Numbered from the stretch's first letter, positions 1 to 8,276 are shown. The stretch is DNA of 64,000 nt from Chryseobacterium phosphatilyticum (GCF_002899825.2 NZ_PPED02000002.1:1023457-1087456), one strand, 5' to 3'. The notes: generated by a model from the sequence alone, not told the origin. Numbers and translations are program-made.

Positions 1-501
1 AACGACATACAGAAGTCCGATCAATGAAGAGGAAATTGCTGCAGTAAAGATTCCCAGAACAAAAATTCCTAACCAGATGGCTCTCATAGCAGTAATATCC
101 ATTCCTACATATTGAGCTAAACCTGCGCAAACCCCTGCGATTTTTTGTTTTTCAGGATCACGGAACAATTGTTTTTTATCTGTATAATGAGAGCCTGAAT
201 TATTATTTCTTGTTGATGTTTTTTCAGAGAAATAAGCTTCTTCCTGTTCTTCGATTTTTTCAGGGGTCCCGATCTGTGCGATTACTTTTTCTACATCAGT
301 ATCGTTGATTACTTCGCGTTTCCCCAGAGAATCATTGAAAATCTCCACCATTCTTATTTCTATGTCATGCATTACCTCATCAGCTTCCGAAGCATCCAGT
401 GAGCTTCTCAGAGCATTCAGGTAATCGCTGAGCTTTATATATGCGTGTTCTTCTATGGTAAAAGAAAAACCTGCGAGTCCTATTGAGAGTGTCTTGTTCA
501 T
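1..501 (-). CDS. PspC domain-containing protein (partial, C-terminus off the window)
   Basis: Reading from ATG at 501, 167 codons are visible before the left edge. The first ~100 residues are a charged cytosolic segment containing a DUF1700-like stretch (AYIKLSDYLNALR...). Then comes a PspC-type segment with the motif IAGVCAGLAQYVGMD, followed by a membrane helix (AIWLGIFVLGIFTAAI). PspC proteins are small inner-membrane proteins of the phage-shock/envelope-stress family. The PadR-type regulator lies 11 bp upstream on the same strand, so the pair is almost certainly one operon and PadR may control it. The missing 3' part prevents judging total length or any C-terminal extension. Confidence 0.85.
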   Translation of the reverse strand, partial: MNKTLSIGLAGFSFTIEEHAYIKLSDYLNALRSSLDASEADEVMHDIEIRMVEIFNDSLGKREVINDTDVEKVIAQIGTPEKIEEQEEAYFSEKTSTRNNNSGSHYTDKKQLFRDPEKQKIAGVCAGLAQYVGMDITAMRAIWLGIFVLGIFTAAISSSLIGLLYVV

Positions 502-512
502 AGCTTTGTTTT

Positions 513-842
513 TTAATTTTTTTGAGTGATTTGATTGACTGAAGCCGTCAGTTCATTCCAGGTATTGAGAAGTTCATTCAGGAAAAGTTTTCCTTTTTCT
601 GTGATCTGATAATATTTTCTGGGTGGTCCTCCTGTTGATTCTTCCCATCTGTAAGAGAGAAATTCCCCGTTTTTAAGTCTTGTGAGAAGGGGGTAGAGGG
701 TGCCTTCCACTACATCCAGCTTTCCTTTTTTAAGTTCATCGATAAGGTCGGAAACATACATTTCGCGATGATTGATGAGACTTAAAATACAGAACTCCAG
801 AATTCCTTTTCGCATTTGCGCTTTGGTATTTTCAGTATTCAT
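513..842 (-). CDS. PadR family transcriptional regulator
   Basis: A 109-residue winged-helix protein of usual PadR length. Typical family features are KGILEFCILSLI near the N-terminus, the recognition region VVEGTLYPLLTRLKNGEFL, and the wing with GGPPRKYYQITEKG. A short C-terminal helix probably dimerises. PadR proteins are small-molecule or stress-responsive repressors, often acting on their own operon and a neighbouring membrane protein. The pspC-type gene begins 11 bp downstream, so autoregulation of a padR-pspC operon is the simplest reading. The target and ligand cannot be read from the sequence. Confidence 0.9.
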   Translation of the reverse strand: MNTENTKAQMRKGILEFCILSLINHREMYVSDLIDELKKGKLDVVEGTLYPLLTRLKNGEFLSYRWEESTGGPPRKYYQITEKGKLFLNELLNTWNELTASVNQITQKN

Positions 843-921
843 CTTTGATAAGTTTTGTTAATTAGTTATAATGTTTAGAAAAATGCTCCTAGCTAGTTGA
901 GCCTATTCTAATTTTACATTA

Positions 922-953
922 CAAAGATATGTAAATAAAATGGTATTATGCAA
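922..953 (-). promoter_or_regulatory. Bacteroidota-type promoter for the padR-pspC operon
   Basis: On the minus strand a TTG (953-951) is followed after 21 nt by TATCTTTG (929-922), matching the TTG-N19-23-TAnnTTTG pattern. Transcription would start near 917, about 75 nt ahead of the padR start. The rest of the 843-1245 gap holds only this promoter, the opposing one at 1173-1202 and AT-rich DNA. Confidence 0.6.
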
Positions 954-1172
954 TACAAAGTAGTGAATTTTTTAAAATAATTACATTAATGTATTGATTA
1001 TCAATGTAATAATTTTTATAACGGATTTGGAGAAAATCAATTAAGTGCCTGGATTTTTTAAGAAAATGAAAATTTTGATCAAAAATCAGATGATTTGAGA
1101 GGAAATTTATTATTAAAATAAATATAGTTTTCATAGAATAATATTATCCTAAAATATAATTAAACTGAGATT

Positions 1173-1202
1173 TTGAGATCGCTGATATGATTTGTATTTT
1201 TG
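1173..1202 (+). promoter_or_regulatory. Bacteroidota-type promoter for the gene at 1246
   Basis: TTG at 1173-1175, exactly 19 nt of spacer, then TATTTTTG at 1195-1202. This is a full match to the flavobacterial consensus. The predicted start near 1207 excludes an upstream in-frame ATG at 1192 and decides for the ATG at 1246. Confidence 0.65.
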
Positions 1203-1245
1203 TTATTACATATTTTTTGAACACATCAAATTATTAACTATTACT

Positions 1246-1941
1246 ATGAAAATTTTAAATACGTGTAAGAATTTATCGGCAGCTATTGTACTACTGGGAC
1301 CTTTATGCTTTGGACAATACCAGTTTGAGGTGAAAAATGCATCAAAAAATTATAATGCAATTATTCATATAAATAATTGTTTTGACGGGCAGTGCAGAGA
1401 GAAGGGGACGGTAGAATTATTTGATAATAAAAATACTAAGGTTCAGACTTTTACATCTGAAGATCTTGTCATTCAATTAAAAGAAGGACAAAAGCTGGTA
1501 CCTGGTAAAACGATTCAGTTAACTCAGGAGCAAAGTCCGGTCATTATTGATGACTTTAATTTCGATGGAACAGAAGATATAGCTATAAGAAACGGAAATA
1601 TGGGAAACTATAGTGCTGATTCTTATGATGTCTATGTATTTAACAGTTCCAGAATGGCATTTGTGAAAAGTGCAGAACTTACGGAAATCGGGTCCAATGC
1701 CCTTGGATTATTTGATGTAGATCATCAACGTAAAAGACTTATTACTACGGGCAAATCGGGATGTTGTATGATTTTCACTACAGAGTATGCGGTGATTCCC
1801 AATAAGGGATTAGAAGTGATGTTGGAGAAAAAAGAAGATATGACACAAGAAGATCAGGTAAAGGTGATTACCAAAGAGAAAAAAAATAATAAATGGATTA
1901 CCCGAACCAAAGTATATCCATCTGATCAATATAAAAGATAA
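1246..1941 (+). CDS. exported protein of the XAC2610/FG-GAP-like type, function unknown
   Basis: 231 residues from the ATG at 1246. An earlier in-frame ATG at 1192 lies before the predicted transcription start. The N-terminus MKILNTCKNLSAAIVLLGPL ends in CFGQYQ, a signal peptide, and the protein is probably periplasmic. The middle contains IDDFNFDGTEDIAIRNG followed by SYDVYVFN. This Asp-rich FG-GAP/VCBS-like calcium-loop pattern is shared with uncharacterised XAC2610-related proteins. No catalytic motif is visible. The HD-domain gene follows after 8 bp and is probably co-transcribed, although no functional link is evident. Confidence 0.7.
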   Translation: MKILNTCKNLSAAIVLLGPLCFGQYQFEVKNASKNYNAIIHINNCFDGQCREKGTVELFDNKNTKVQTFTSEDLVIQLKEGQKLVPGKTIQLTQEQSPVIIDDFNFDGTEDIAIRNGNMGNYSADSYDVYVFNSSRMAFVKSAELTEIGSNALGLFDVDHQRKRLITTGKSGCCMIFTTEYAVIPNKGLEVMLEKKEDMTQEDQVKVITKEKKNNKWITRTKVYPSDQYKR

Positions 1942-1949
1942 AAAGTATA

Positions 1950-2540
1950 ATGAAGATTCAGAAAGAGATCGATTTTATCCTGGCAGTAGATGCTTTGAAA
2001 AACGTACAGAGAAGAAATTATAATGCAGATGATTCCAGAAGAGAAAATACTGCAGAACATTCATGGCAGATTATCATTCTGGCACAGATCCTTTATCCCT
2101 ATGCGAAAAACCGTGCGGATATCGATTTATTAAGAGTGATCAGAATGCTTTCTATTCATGATCTGGTAGAAATTGAAGCGGGAGACACCTTCCTGTTTGA
2201 TGAAAAAGCAATGATAGGAAAGTTTGAAAGAGAAAAAGCTTCTGCTCAAAAAATATTTGGAATACTGGATGAACCTTTATGTACAGAATTCTTTAATTTA
2301 TGGCTTGAATTTGAAGAGGAAAAAACTCCGGATGCTGTTTTTGCCTGCTCTATTGATCGAATTATGCCTTTCATCTTAAATTCCCACACCTCAGGAAAGA
2401 GCTGGACAGAAGCAGGAGTTACTGAAAAACAAATCAGGAATATGCTTGAAAATGCTATTACGAGAGCATCAGATGAGATGGGTGAAGCTTTTGAACTATT
2501 GCTGACCAGAAGTCTGGAGACTGAAAAAGTAGTAAAATAA
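1950..2540 (+). CDS. HD domain-containing phosphohydrolase (YfbR/HDDC2-like)
   Basis: 196 residues of the small HD-domain hydrolase type. The first metal-ligand histidine lies in RRENTAEHSWQ and the HD pair in SIHDLVEIEAGDTF, with a downstream Asp in SIDRIMPF. These are the ligands seen in YfbR/HDDC2-type deoxynucleoside 5'-monophosphatases. Length and motif order fit that family, so nucleotide-pool sanitation is the likely role, in the cytosol. It follows the exported protein by 8 bp and is closed by a strong terminator at 2554-2604. The exact substrate is inferred only from the family. Confidence 0.85.
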   Translation: MKIQKEIDFILAVDALKNVQRRNYNADDSRRENTAEHSWQIIILAQILYPYAKNRADIDLLRVIRMLSIHDLVEIEAGDTFLFDEKAMIGKFEREKASAQKIFGILDEPLCTEFFNLWLEFEEEKTPDAVFACSIDRIMPFILNSHTSGKSWTEAGVTEKQIRNMLENAITRASDEMGEAFELLLTRSLETEKVVK

Positions 2541-2553
2541 ATAATATTCCTTT

Positions 2554-2604
2554 ATAAAGAAAAAGACCATATCCGGAAAGTACGGATATGGTCTTTTTCT
2601 TTAT
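2554..2604 (+). terminator. intrinsic terminator, perfect 22-bp stem
   Basis: Arms 2554-2575 and 2583-2604 are perfectly complementary around a 7-nt loop (GAAAGTA). The descending arm ends in TCTTTTTCTTTAT. It lies 13 bp after the HD-domain gene. The A/T-rich outer arms let it serve both strands, so it could also end the convergent thioesterase transcript. Confidence 0.8.
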
Positions 2605-2606
2605 GG

Positions 2607-2641
2607 GGAGATTCGGGCGGCCAAAGGCCGCCCGAATCTCC
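2607..2641. repeat. GC-rich 16-bp perfect hairpin next to the terminator
   Basis: Arms 2607-2622 and 2626-2641 form a perfect palindrome around an AAA loop (core GGGCGGCC-AAA-GGCCGCCC). It is GC-rich in otherwise AT-rich DNA and lies 6 bp from the thioesterase stop codon. It lacks a T-tract of its own, so it looks more like a small mobile palindrome (REP-like) than a plain terminator. Confidence 0.6.
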
Positions 2642-2647
2642 GTAATA

Positions 2648-3031
2648 TTATAATATTTGGATTGGTTTCTTGAATTCATCAATGGCTACAAAAGTGAAAT
2701 CACCTACAATTGCTTTTTCTCTTTCATAAGAGTACATTTGTTCGGTAAAGATCTCCACATTTACTTTCATACTGGTTTTTCCAACGTATGAAACTTTTCC
2801 GATTAACTCAACAATAGTTCCTGCAGGAATAGGTTTTTTAAAGTCAATTTTATCACTGCTCACCGTTACTACTCTTTTTCTTGCAAATCGGGTAGCGGTA
2901 ATGAAAGCTACTTCATCCATCAGCTGCATGGCAGTACCTCCGAAAAGAGTATCGTAATGGTTGGTTGTATTAGGGAAAACCGCCTTAAAAATTCTGGTTT
3001 CGGATGCTTCAATTCTTTCTTCTGTAGTCAT
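2648..3031 (-). CDS. acyl-CoA thioesterase, hotdog fold (YciA/BACH-like)
   Basis: 127 residues, a single hotdog domain. The N-terminal half has VFPNTTNHYDTLFGGTAMQL followed by MDEVAFITATRFARKRVVTV, the usual active-site signature of YciA/BACH acyl-CoA hydrolases with the catalytic Asp in the long helix. The second half contains GTIVELIGKVSYVGKTSMKV. These enzymes cleave acyl-CoA to free acid and CoA in the cytosol. It is monocistronic. The only regulatory element upstream is a cobalamin riboswitch about 130 nt before its start, an unexpected partner for a thioesterase. Confidence 0.85.
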   Translation of the reverse strand: MTTEERIEASETRIFKAVFPNTTNHYDTLFGGTAMQLMDEVAFITATRFARKRVVTVSSDKIDFKKPIPAGTIVELIGKVSYVGKTSMKVNVEIFTEQMYSYEREKAIVGDFTFVAIDEFKKPIQIL

Positions 3032-3162
3032 ATTTCATTATTTATTAAAGCGAAATGAAATGGTATCAAAACAACAGAATAATGACAGGAATCTTAAGAA
3101 TCCCTGAAACAATCCATCAGATCAATAAAACTTCAGATCGCGAAAGTTTCTTGTTTAAGAAA

Positions 3163-3320
3163 AAGGCAGGTCTCCTGACTCGTAACATCTTTTATCTCCT
3201 TCCCATGCCTCGCACAGTGGATCTTTAATAAAAGATTTTAGTTACTTACAGTTGCGCGACAGTCCGTGATTTTCACACGATTCCCTTTTAATCTACAGTT
3301 AAGCAGAACCAGTTTCTATG
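3163..3320 (-). ncRNA. cobalamin (B12) riboswitch
   Basis: Read on the minus strand, the region has the class hallmarks in order: AAAAGGGAATCGTGTGAAAA, then GGACTGTCGCGCAACTGTAA, then CACTGTGCGAGGCATGGGAA, then GAGTCAGGAGACCTGCC (3181-3165). These correspond to the conserved core, the B12-box region and the closing AGTCAGGAGACCTGCC signature. The element points toward the thioesterase start at 3031. In this phylum such elements normally control B12 uptake (BtuB-like TonB receptors) or B12-independent isozymes. No such gene lies here, so the element may be orphaned. A 7-codon ORF and an imperfect palindrome (3088-3112) lie between it and the gene. Confidence 0.9.
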
Positions 3321-3361
3321 ATGAATAAGTGTAAAACTTTTCGGGTGCAAAAATAATGAAA

Positions 3362-4159
3362 TTATTCCGGATTATGGTAAATAATCTGGCTGATCACTCT
3401 TCCTTTTTTAATGGTCCAGAGCGTGGTATATCTGTTTTCTCCTGAACCATTGATCATATAAAGAAAAATATTATCGTTGTCCAATGCAGTTACTGCTACA
3501 TTGTTGAAATCCATGGTTGGCTGAAACATATTTTTGATGGCTTCTCTTACAAAAACGGATCCTCTTCCTGGCTGTTGAACTCTGATCGATTTGATTTCGG
3601 TCATCCCTTCAGGAAGGTCGTTAGCAATTCCCCAGGGTTTTACTTTATCGATGGTAAGAATTTTTCCCTCAGCATCTTTTTCCTTTTTTCGGTAACCGGC
3701 ATTGGAAGGGTAGACGTCAATTACTATTTTAGATCTTTGGGCTGTAGGAATTTTAGGATCAGAATTATCTGTGAAGATCATTGATTTTCCGTTTTTCGAT
3801 TTGGAAGGAGTATAAGCCGGAAGCTGATCAATATAAGCAATACGTTCTTTATTGACCATTCCTTCTTTATCCAGAGTTTCATATCTTACAAAAGGTTTAT
3901 CCTCGTCCTGTTTTTCAGGATATTTGATCCAGATCCATTCCGTTTCTCCGGGAGCGGGTTTTACATAAACAAACACATCACCTTTACGCATACGGATTTT
4001 ATCTACTATTTTTCGGTAGTTGTCTTTATGTACGCGTACGTTAGCATATCCTTCCTCTGCTTTTACCACACCAAAAGGAACTTTATTTTGCCCCTTAACG
4101 AATGCTAAAGAAAAAACACTGAAAACGGATACATAGAATGCTTTGTTTACTGAAATCAT
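3362..4159 (-). CDS. exported hypothetical protein
   Basis: 265 residues from the ATG at 4159, with a signal peptide MISVNKAFYVSVFSVFSLAF ending at VKGQ. An in-frame ATG at 4183 overlaps the -7 box at 4181-4188 and would lie upstream of the transcript. The mature protein has an N-terminal all-beta region (VVKAEEGYANVRVHKDNYRK, an SH3-like start) and a C-terminal region ending in ENRYTTLWTIKKGRVISQII. It is mostly polar, with no cysteine pairs or catalytic motif that I recognise. Probably periplasmic. Function unknown. Confidence 0.65.
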   Translation of the reverse strand: MISVNKAFYVSVFSVFSLAFVKGQNKVPFGVVKAEEGYANVRVHKDNYRKIVDKIRMRKGDVFVYVKPAPGETEWIWIKYPEKQDEDKPFVRYETLDKEGMVNKERIAYIDQLPAYTPSKSKNGKSMIFTDNSDPKIPTAQRSKIVIDVYPSNAGYRKKEKDAEGKILTIDKVKPWGIANDLPEGMTEIKSIRVQQPGRGSVFVREAIKNMFQPTMDFNNVAVTALDNDNIFLYMINGSGENRYTTLWTIKKGRVISQIIYHNPE

Positions 4160-4180
4160 TGTCACAAATTTTTGATCCCC

Positions 4181-4188
4181 CAAATATA
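4181..4188 (-). promoter_or_regulatory. -7 box TATATTTG of the gene at 4159
   Basis: TATATTTG on the minus strand matches TAnnTTTG. No clear -33 TTG is found. The predicted start near 4176 gives a 15-20 nt leader to the ATG at 4159. Confidence 0.45.
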
Positions 4189-4323
4189 TAAATTAAAAAT
4201 TGTTGGAAAGATATTTATGTTATTGCAGTTTTTTAAATTTTGATGAAAAACATTTTAAAAAACTTTAAGCATATTGTACTGATCATCATTATATATGGTG
4301 AAAAATACACCGGACGAGATAAA

Positions 4324-4357
4324 ATGAAAGAGAGCATCATTTGATACTCTCTTTCAT
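4324..4357 (-). terminator. hairpin terminator after the mutS2-like gene
   Basis: Arms 4324-4334 and 4347-4357 (ATGAAAGAGAG / CTCTCTTTCAT) pair perfectly, with a further ATC/GAT inner pairing. On the minus strand it is followed by TTTATC. It sits about 30 bp after the stop codon. Confidence 0.6.
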
Positions 4358-4386
4358 TATTTATATTCAATTAATTTTTCAATCCA

Positions 4387-6534
4387 TTAAATTCTTTCAA
4401 GTTCATCTGCATTAATCGTTGTTTTGAAAGTTCCGTAGTTCACAATCACCTTGTTTCGGGAGATCTTTTCAATCGTTCCTACACTCGTGCTTCCTGTAAT
4501 ACGAACACGTTGACCTATTTTCATCCAAATGGCACGGTCACTTTTGCGCTTTTCTTCCAGCTTTTCATTCGTCTCGGTAATTTTCTCAATGACTTCCTCC
4601 TTCTTGAGTTGTTGTGTTACTTTTCTCTTCACAACTTGCAGACGTTTTGACTCGTCCTTATCTATCCCCAGTTTCCTGAACTTTTCCTGTTCGAGCAGTT
4701 TTACAAAATCTTTTACCACGTCTTTTCTGGATTTACCTTTTGTATAGCTTTCAATGAAGGTTTCAATCTTATTTCCGAACTGAAGTTTGCGGTGTTCCTC
4801 TTCATACAGCTTTTGGAAATTGAACAACTTCTGCTGAAGCTGCTCATTTAGTTTCTGAAGATTGTCACGTTTGTCTTCTACAGATTCTTTTCTTTCTGCA
4901 AGATCAGATTTCAGTTTTTCAACTTCAAACTTCTCCTGTTGAAGTTTTACAATCGTTTTATCAAGATTGACAATGTCATGTTCTACTTTTTTCTTGGCAG
5001 AATGAATGATAAACCTTGGGATTTTATTCTTTTCAGCTACCTCAAATGTGAATGAGCTTCCTGCTTGTCCTACTTCCAGTTTGTACATCGGCTCCAGAGT
5101 TTCTTCATTGAAGAGCATGGCTGCGTTCTGCGCATTGGGAAGTTGTTCTATCACCAGTTTAATATTGGTGTAGTGGGTGGTAATGATAGCAAAACTCTTC
5201 TTGTCATAAAAGTATTCCATGAAACTTTCTGCCAGTGCACCTCCAAGCTCAGGATCAGAACCTGTTCCGAATTCATCAATCAGTAATAACGTATCTGAAT
5301 CAGCTTCACGAATAATTCCGGACATTTTCTTCAGTCTGGATGAATAGGTTGAAAGATGATTCTCGATGGATTGATTATCACCAATATCAGTCATGACCTT
5401 ATCAAAGAAAAACATCTCAGACTTTGGATGTACCGGAACAAGAATTCCACTCTGAATCATGAGCTGTAATAAACCTACCGTTTTCAGCGTAATCGATTTT
5501 CCGCCCGCATTAGGTCCGGAAATACAGATGATTCTGTTGTGCTCCGTTAATGCCAGAGTTTGTGGATGAATTGTTTTATTTTCAATCTTATTTCTCAACC
5601 ATAACAGGGGATGATAAGCATCCTTTAACTTTAGCGTTTTATGGCGGTTGATTTTTGGAAGAACTCCGTTGATCAATTCAGAAAACTTAGCTTTGGCTCT
5701 TGTCAGGTCGAGGTCAAAAATATACATTTGATACCTCCAGAGTTGAGGTTGGAATTCTGCCAGCTCAGCAGTCAGTTTTCTAAGAACTTTATCAATTTCT
5801 TTTTTCTCTTCCTCTTCATTTTCACGAAGTTTGAAATAATGTTTTACCACACTATCCGGCTGGATATATGTAATAGAACCTGTTTTTGAAATTCCCAGGG
5901 TTCTTCCTGCAACTCTTTTCTTGAATCCCGACTTTACAGCCAGTACTCTCTGATCGTCAATGATTGTTTCCCTTATATCATCCAAAAAATCACTCTGCCC
6001 GTAGGTGGTGAGTGCCCGGTTGAAATTTTCCTGAATGGCCTTTTTAGCATGTTGAATCTCAGTCCTCAACCCTTTAAGGGCAGGGGATGCTTCACTTTTT
6101 ACTTCACCAAAACGGTTGAAAACCTTATCTACTTTATCAATAATTTCTTTTCTGAATTCCAACACAGAAACTTCTTCTATTAAATTAGGAAAGGTTTCCG
6201 GCATGGTAGGGAAAAACTTTTGAAGTCTTCCGATTTGTTCTGTGAGGGTTTTTATTTTGATGAAAGCACTATTTTCCAAGCGGTAATTCTCAATCAGCAT
6301 CAATTTCAGCTCATCTTCAATATCCTCATATTCATCAAACGGAATTGCATTTGAACTTTCAAAACTCGACAGGTATTCTGACGTTTTTTTTAATGAAAGT
6401 TCCGCCTCGTCAATTTCCATCGGACGAAGTTGAAGAATTTTTTCTCTTGTTTTTGGAGAATATGCAAATGGGGAGATTTCCGCGAGCAATTGCGGAAACT
6501 CTAATTCGTCTAAATCTTCTTTATCTATATACAC
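4387..6534 (-). CDS. MutS2-like DNA-binding ATPase lacking the Smr nuclease domain
   Basis: 715 residues. The N-terminal half is the helical MutS core/clamp (domains III and IV). The ATPase has Walker A GPNAGGKS at ~340-347, Walker B LLLIDEFGTGSDP at ~416-428, and the ABC-type EFGTGSDPELGGALAES stretch. A long coiled coil (~520-600) and a small basic beta domain (KIGQRVRITGS...) finish the protein. Full MutS2 is ~780 residues and ends in a Smr endonuclease domain, and here that domain is absent. Known MutS2 roles are anti-recombination and ribosome rescue; which applies is open. The start is GTG at 6534, directly after a TAAATTTG box, suggesting a leaderless message. Confidence 0.85.
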   Translation of the reverse strand: MYIDKEDLDELEFPQLLAEISPFAYSPKTREKILQLRPMEIDEAELSLKKTSEYLSSFESSNAIPFDEYEDIEDELKLMLIENYRLENSAFIKIKTLTEQIGRLQKFFPTMPETFPNLIEEVSVLEFRKEIIDKVDKVFNRFGEVKSEASPALKGLRTEIQHAKKAIQENFNRALTTYGQSDFLDDIRETIIDDQRVLAVKSGFKKRVAGRTLGISKTGSITYIQPDSVVKHYFKLRENEEEEKKEIDKVLRKLTAELAEFQPQLWRYQMYIFDLDLTRAKAKFSELINGVLPKINRHKTLKLKDAYHPLLWLRNKIENKTIHPQTLALTEHNRIICISGPNAGGKSITLKTVGLLQLMIQSGILVPVHPKSEMFFFDKVMTDIGDNQSIENHLSTYSSRLKKMSGIIREADSDTLLLIDEFGTGSDPELGGALAESFMEYFYDKKSFAIITTHYTNIKLVIEQLPNAQNAAMLFNEETLEPMYKLEVGQAGSSFTFEVAEKNKIPRFIIHSAKKKVEHDIVNLDKTIVKLQQEKFEVEKLKSDLAERKESVEDKRDNLQKLNEQLQQKLFNFQKLYEEEHRKLQFGNKIETFIESYTKGKSRKDVVKDFVKLLEQEKFRKLGIDKDESKRLQVVKRKVTQQLKKEEVIEKITETNEKLEEKRKSDRAIWMKIGQRVRITGSTSVGTIEKISRNKVIVNYGTFKTTINADELERI

Positions 6535-6538
6535 ACTG

Positions 6539-6546
6539 CAAATTTA
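6539..6546 (-). promoter_or_regulatory. -7 box TAAATTTG abutting the mutS2-like start
   Basis: TAAATTTG (minus) ends 4 nt before the GTG start codon, so the predicted +1 coincides with the start codon. No good -33 TTG is visible. Confidence 0.5.
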
Positions 6547-6653
6547 GTGAGAAAAAGTGAATATGAGGCGGTGGTAATTTGAAAATGAGACAATTTGAAG
6601 GTTTGAGAATACGTTGTATGAGACTTAAGATCTTTTTTAATCAAAAGGATTAG

Positions 6654-6661
6654 TACATTTG
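6654..6661 (+). promoter_or_regulatory. -7 box TACATTTG abutting the GNAT start
   Basis: TACATTTG ends 4 nt before the ATG at 6666, so transcription should begin at or next to the start codon. It is divergent from the similar box of the mutS2-like gene 108 bp away. Confidence 0.45.
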
Positions 6662-6665
6662 AAAT

Positions 6666-7169
6666 ATGGAAATAAAGACCGACCGTTTGCTTTTAAGAGA
6701 AATCAATGAAAGTCATATTGATGATATTTTACGAATCAGAAGTAATGAACTGATTAATCAATATGTAAAAAGAAATTCTCCAAAGAACAATTATGATGCG
6801 TTGGAATTCATTTTACATATTAGAAGGAGGACCCAAAACAATGAAATTATCTTCTGGGGTATCTCTTATAAAGATCAACGGAATCTTATCGGAACCATTT
6901 GTCTCTGGAATTTCGCACAGGATAGAAAAACTGCTGAAGTGGGTTATGAACTGCTGCCGGAATATCACAGGAAGGGAATCATGACAGAAGCATTGAAGTC
7001 TGTTTTAGAATATGGGTTCAATATTCTCAATCTGCGTGAAGTTCTGGCATTGACCCACAGAAATAATACAAAATCTCAGATCCTCCTTATTAAGCAAGGT
7101 TTTGTCTTGCAGGAAGGAAAAGTAGATGAAGGAAATGTTGAAAATGTCATTTTTAGTATAAAAAAATAA
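6666..7169 (+). CDS. GNAT family N-acetyltransferase (RimJ/RimL-like)
   Basis: 167 residues, one acetyltransferase domain. The N-terminus MEIKTDRLLLREINESHIDD is typical of the RimJ/RimL/SpeG group. The acetyl-CoA loop is in AEVGYELLPEYHRKGIMTEA (the Q/RxxGxG/A equivalent being HRKGIM), followed by helix ALKSVLEYGFNIL and the late motif THRNNTKSQILLIKQGF. Such enzymes acetylate protein N-termini or small amines and antibiotics, and the substrate cannot be predicted. It stands alone between the mutS2-like gene and an acyltransferase, and is too far from the graspetide genes (7 kb) to be counted as their acetyltransferase. Confidence 0.85.
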   Translation: MEIKTDRLLLREINESHIDDILRIRSNELINQYVKRNSPKNNYDALEFILHIRRRTQNNEIIFWGISYKDQRNLIGTICLWNFAQDRKTAEVGYELLPEYHRKGIMTEALKSVLEYGFNILNLREVLALTHRNNTKSQILLIKQGFVLQEGKVDEGNVENVIFSIKK

Positions 7170-7235
7170 TCATATAAGAACTCTCAATTTTTTTTTATTT
7201 TCGCTGTGGAAAACTATACCTGACTTATATTACAC

Positions 7236-8240
7236 ATGAAAAATGAAATAAAATCATTAACAGGGCTTAGAGGAATTGTAGCACTATGGGTGACTTTCTT
7301 TCACTTCAGCTATTTTAGGAATGATATTATTCAAAGTATAGTAGGGAAGGGGTACGTGGCTGTAGATATTTTTTTTGTACTCAGTGCGTTTTTACTGACT
7401 GTTTCTTATTCGGAGAAATTTAAAAACCTGAATTATAAAGTAATACAAAATTTTTACAAGAAAAGAGTCAATAGGATATATCCGGTATATATTATATCCG
7501 TTATTGTCATCGCACTATTTTTTACTGATACTTCCATTGGCGAATTCTTAATTAATGCAACTTTAGTTCAATGTTTCTTTAATCCAAATTATCTGTTAAA
7601 TGTTGTGTATTGGTCATTAAGCACGGAATGGATGTGTTACCTGGTTTTTCCTTTTATTCTCTGGGTGATTCTCCGGTATAAAATTCGTGGAGAAATATTA
7701 ATTGTTCTCAGTCTGGTGTTAAGATTTTCTCTCCCATATCTTCCAGATCATCTCTATTTTCATTCAGAGGTACCTATGGACATGGGGAAATCTTCAAAAT
7801 ATCTTGATATTCCTTATGGTTTAAACTCTTTAATAAGGACTATTTCCTCTTATTTCTTAGGAATTGGTATCGCTCTTTTACCCTTTATAAAAATAAAGAA
7901 GGATAATATTGTTGTCTACCTGACGTTGATGTTGTCTGTACTGTTGCTGTATACAGAAAGGGGCTTACTTTTCATCCCATTATTGGCAGCCGTGGTGATA
8001 AAATATCTTTATAAAGGAGAGAAAAACCTTGTAAAGACATTTCTGGAAATGAAGGCGGTTTATTTTCTGGGAAATATTTCTTATTCATTGTATATCGTAC
8101 ATTATATGGTGGTCAAACAGGAAATAACCATTGTCAGTTCATATCATTTGAATAATTTACTGTTGATTGCTTTTTCCATTGTGCTGGCTTATTTTTCTTA
8201 TTTTTTGATTGAAAGAAAAATAAAGATATTTAGGACGTAA
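7236..8240 (+). CDS. membrane acyltransferase (OafA/YrhL, acyltransferase family 3)
   Basis: 334 residues with about 10 membrane helices. It begins with the family signature [19 protein letters not shown], in which the histidine in TFFHF corresponds to the proposed catalytic His. Next comes [19 protein letters not shown], the conserved glycine/Asp-Ile-Phe-Phe block. Family members O-acylate surface or periplasmic glycans, moving acyl groups across the inner membrane. No glycan-synthesis genes are adjacent, so the acceptor is unknown. The gene appears monocistronic, with ung 36 bp downstream under its own -7 box. Confidence 0.85.
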   Translation: MKNEIKSLTGLRGIVALWVTFFHFSYFRNDIIQSIVGKGYVAVDIFFVLSAFLLTVSYSEKFKNLNYKVIQNFYKKRVNRIYPVYIISVIVIALFFTDTSIGEFLINATLVQCFFNPNYLLNVVYWSLSTEWMCYLVFPFILWVILRYKIRGEILIVLSLVLRFSLPYLPDHLYFHSEVPMDMGKSSKYLDIPYGLNSLIRTISSYFLGIGIALLPFIKIKKDNIVVYLTLMLSVLLLYTERGLLFIPLLAAVVIKYLYKGEKNLVKTFLEMKAVYFLGNISYSLYIVHYMVVKQEITIVSSYHLNNLLLIAFSIVLAYFSYFLIERKIKIFRT

Positions 8241-8264
8241 TGGATGTCATTATTTTAAAATATC

Positions 8265-8272
8265 TATTTTTG
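8265..8272 (+). promoter_or_regulatory. -7 box TATTTTTG abutting the ung start
   Basis: TATTTTTG ends 4 nt before the ATG of ung (TTTTTGCAGTATG). The layout is the same as at the mutS2-like gene (TTTGCAGTGTG), implying a leaderless or near-leaderless message. Confidence 0.5.
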
Positions 8273-8276
8273 CAGT

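Noticed and set aside
946..1134. 62-codon minus-strand frame in the padR upstream gap
   Set aside because: AT-rich, no family features, overlaps the padR promoter and faces it; looks like chance.
6666..7169. GNAT acetyltransferase as the graspetide (MvdB-type) acetyltransferase
   Set aside because: It lies 6 kb from the precursors with unrelated genes between and is not in the same transcription unit.
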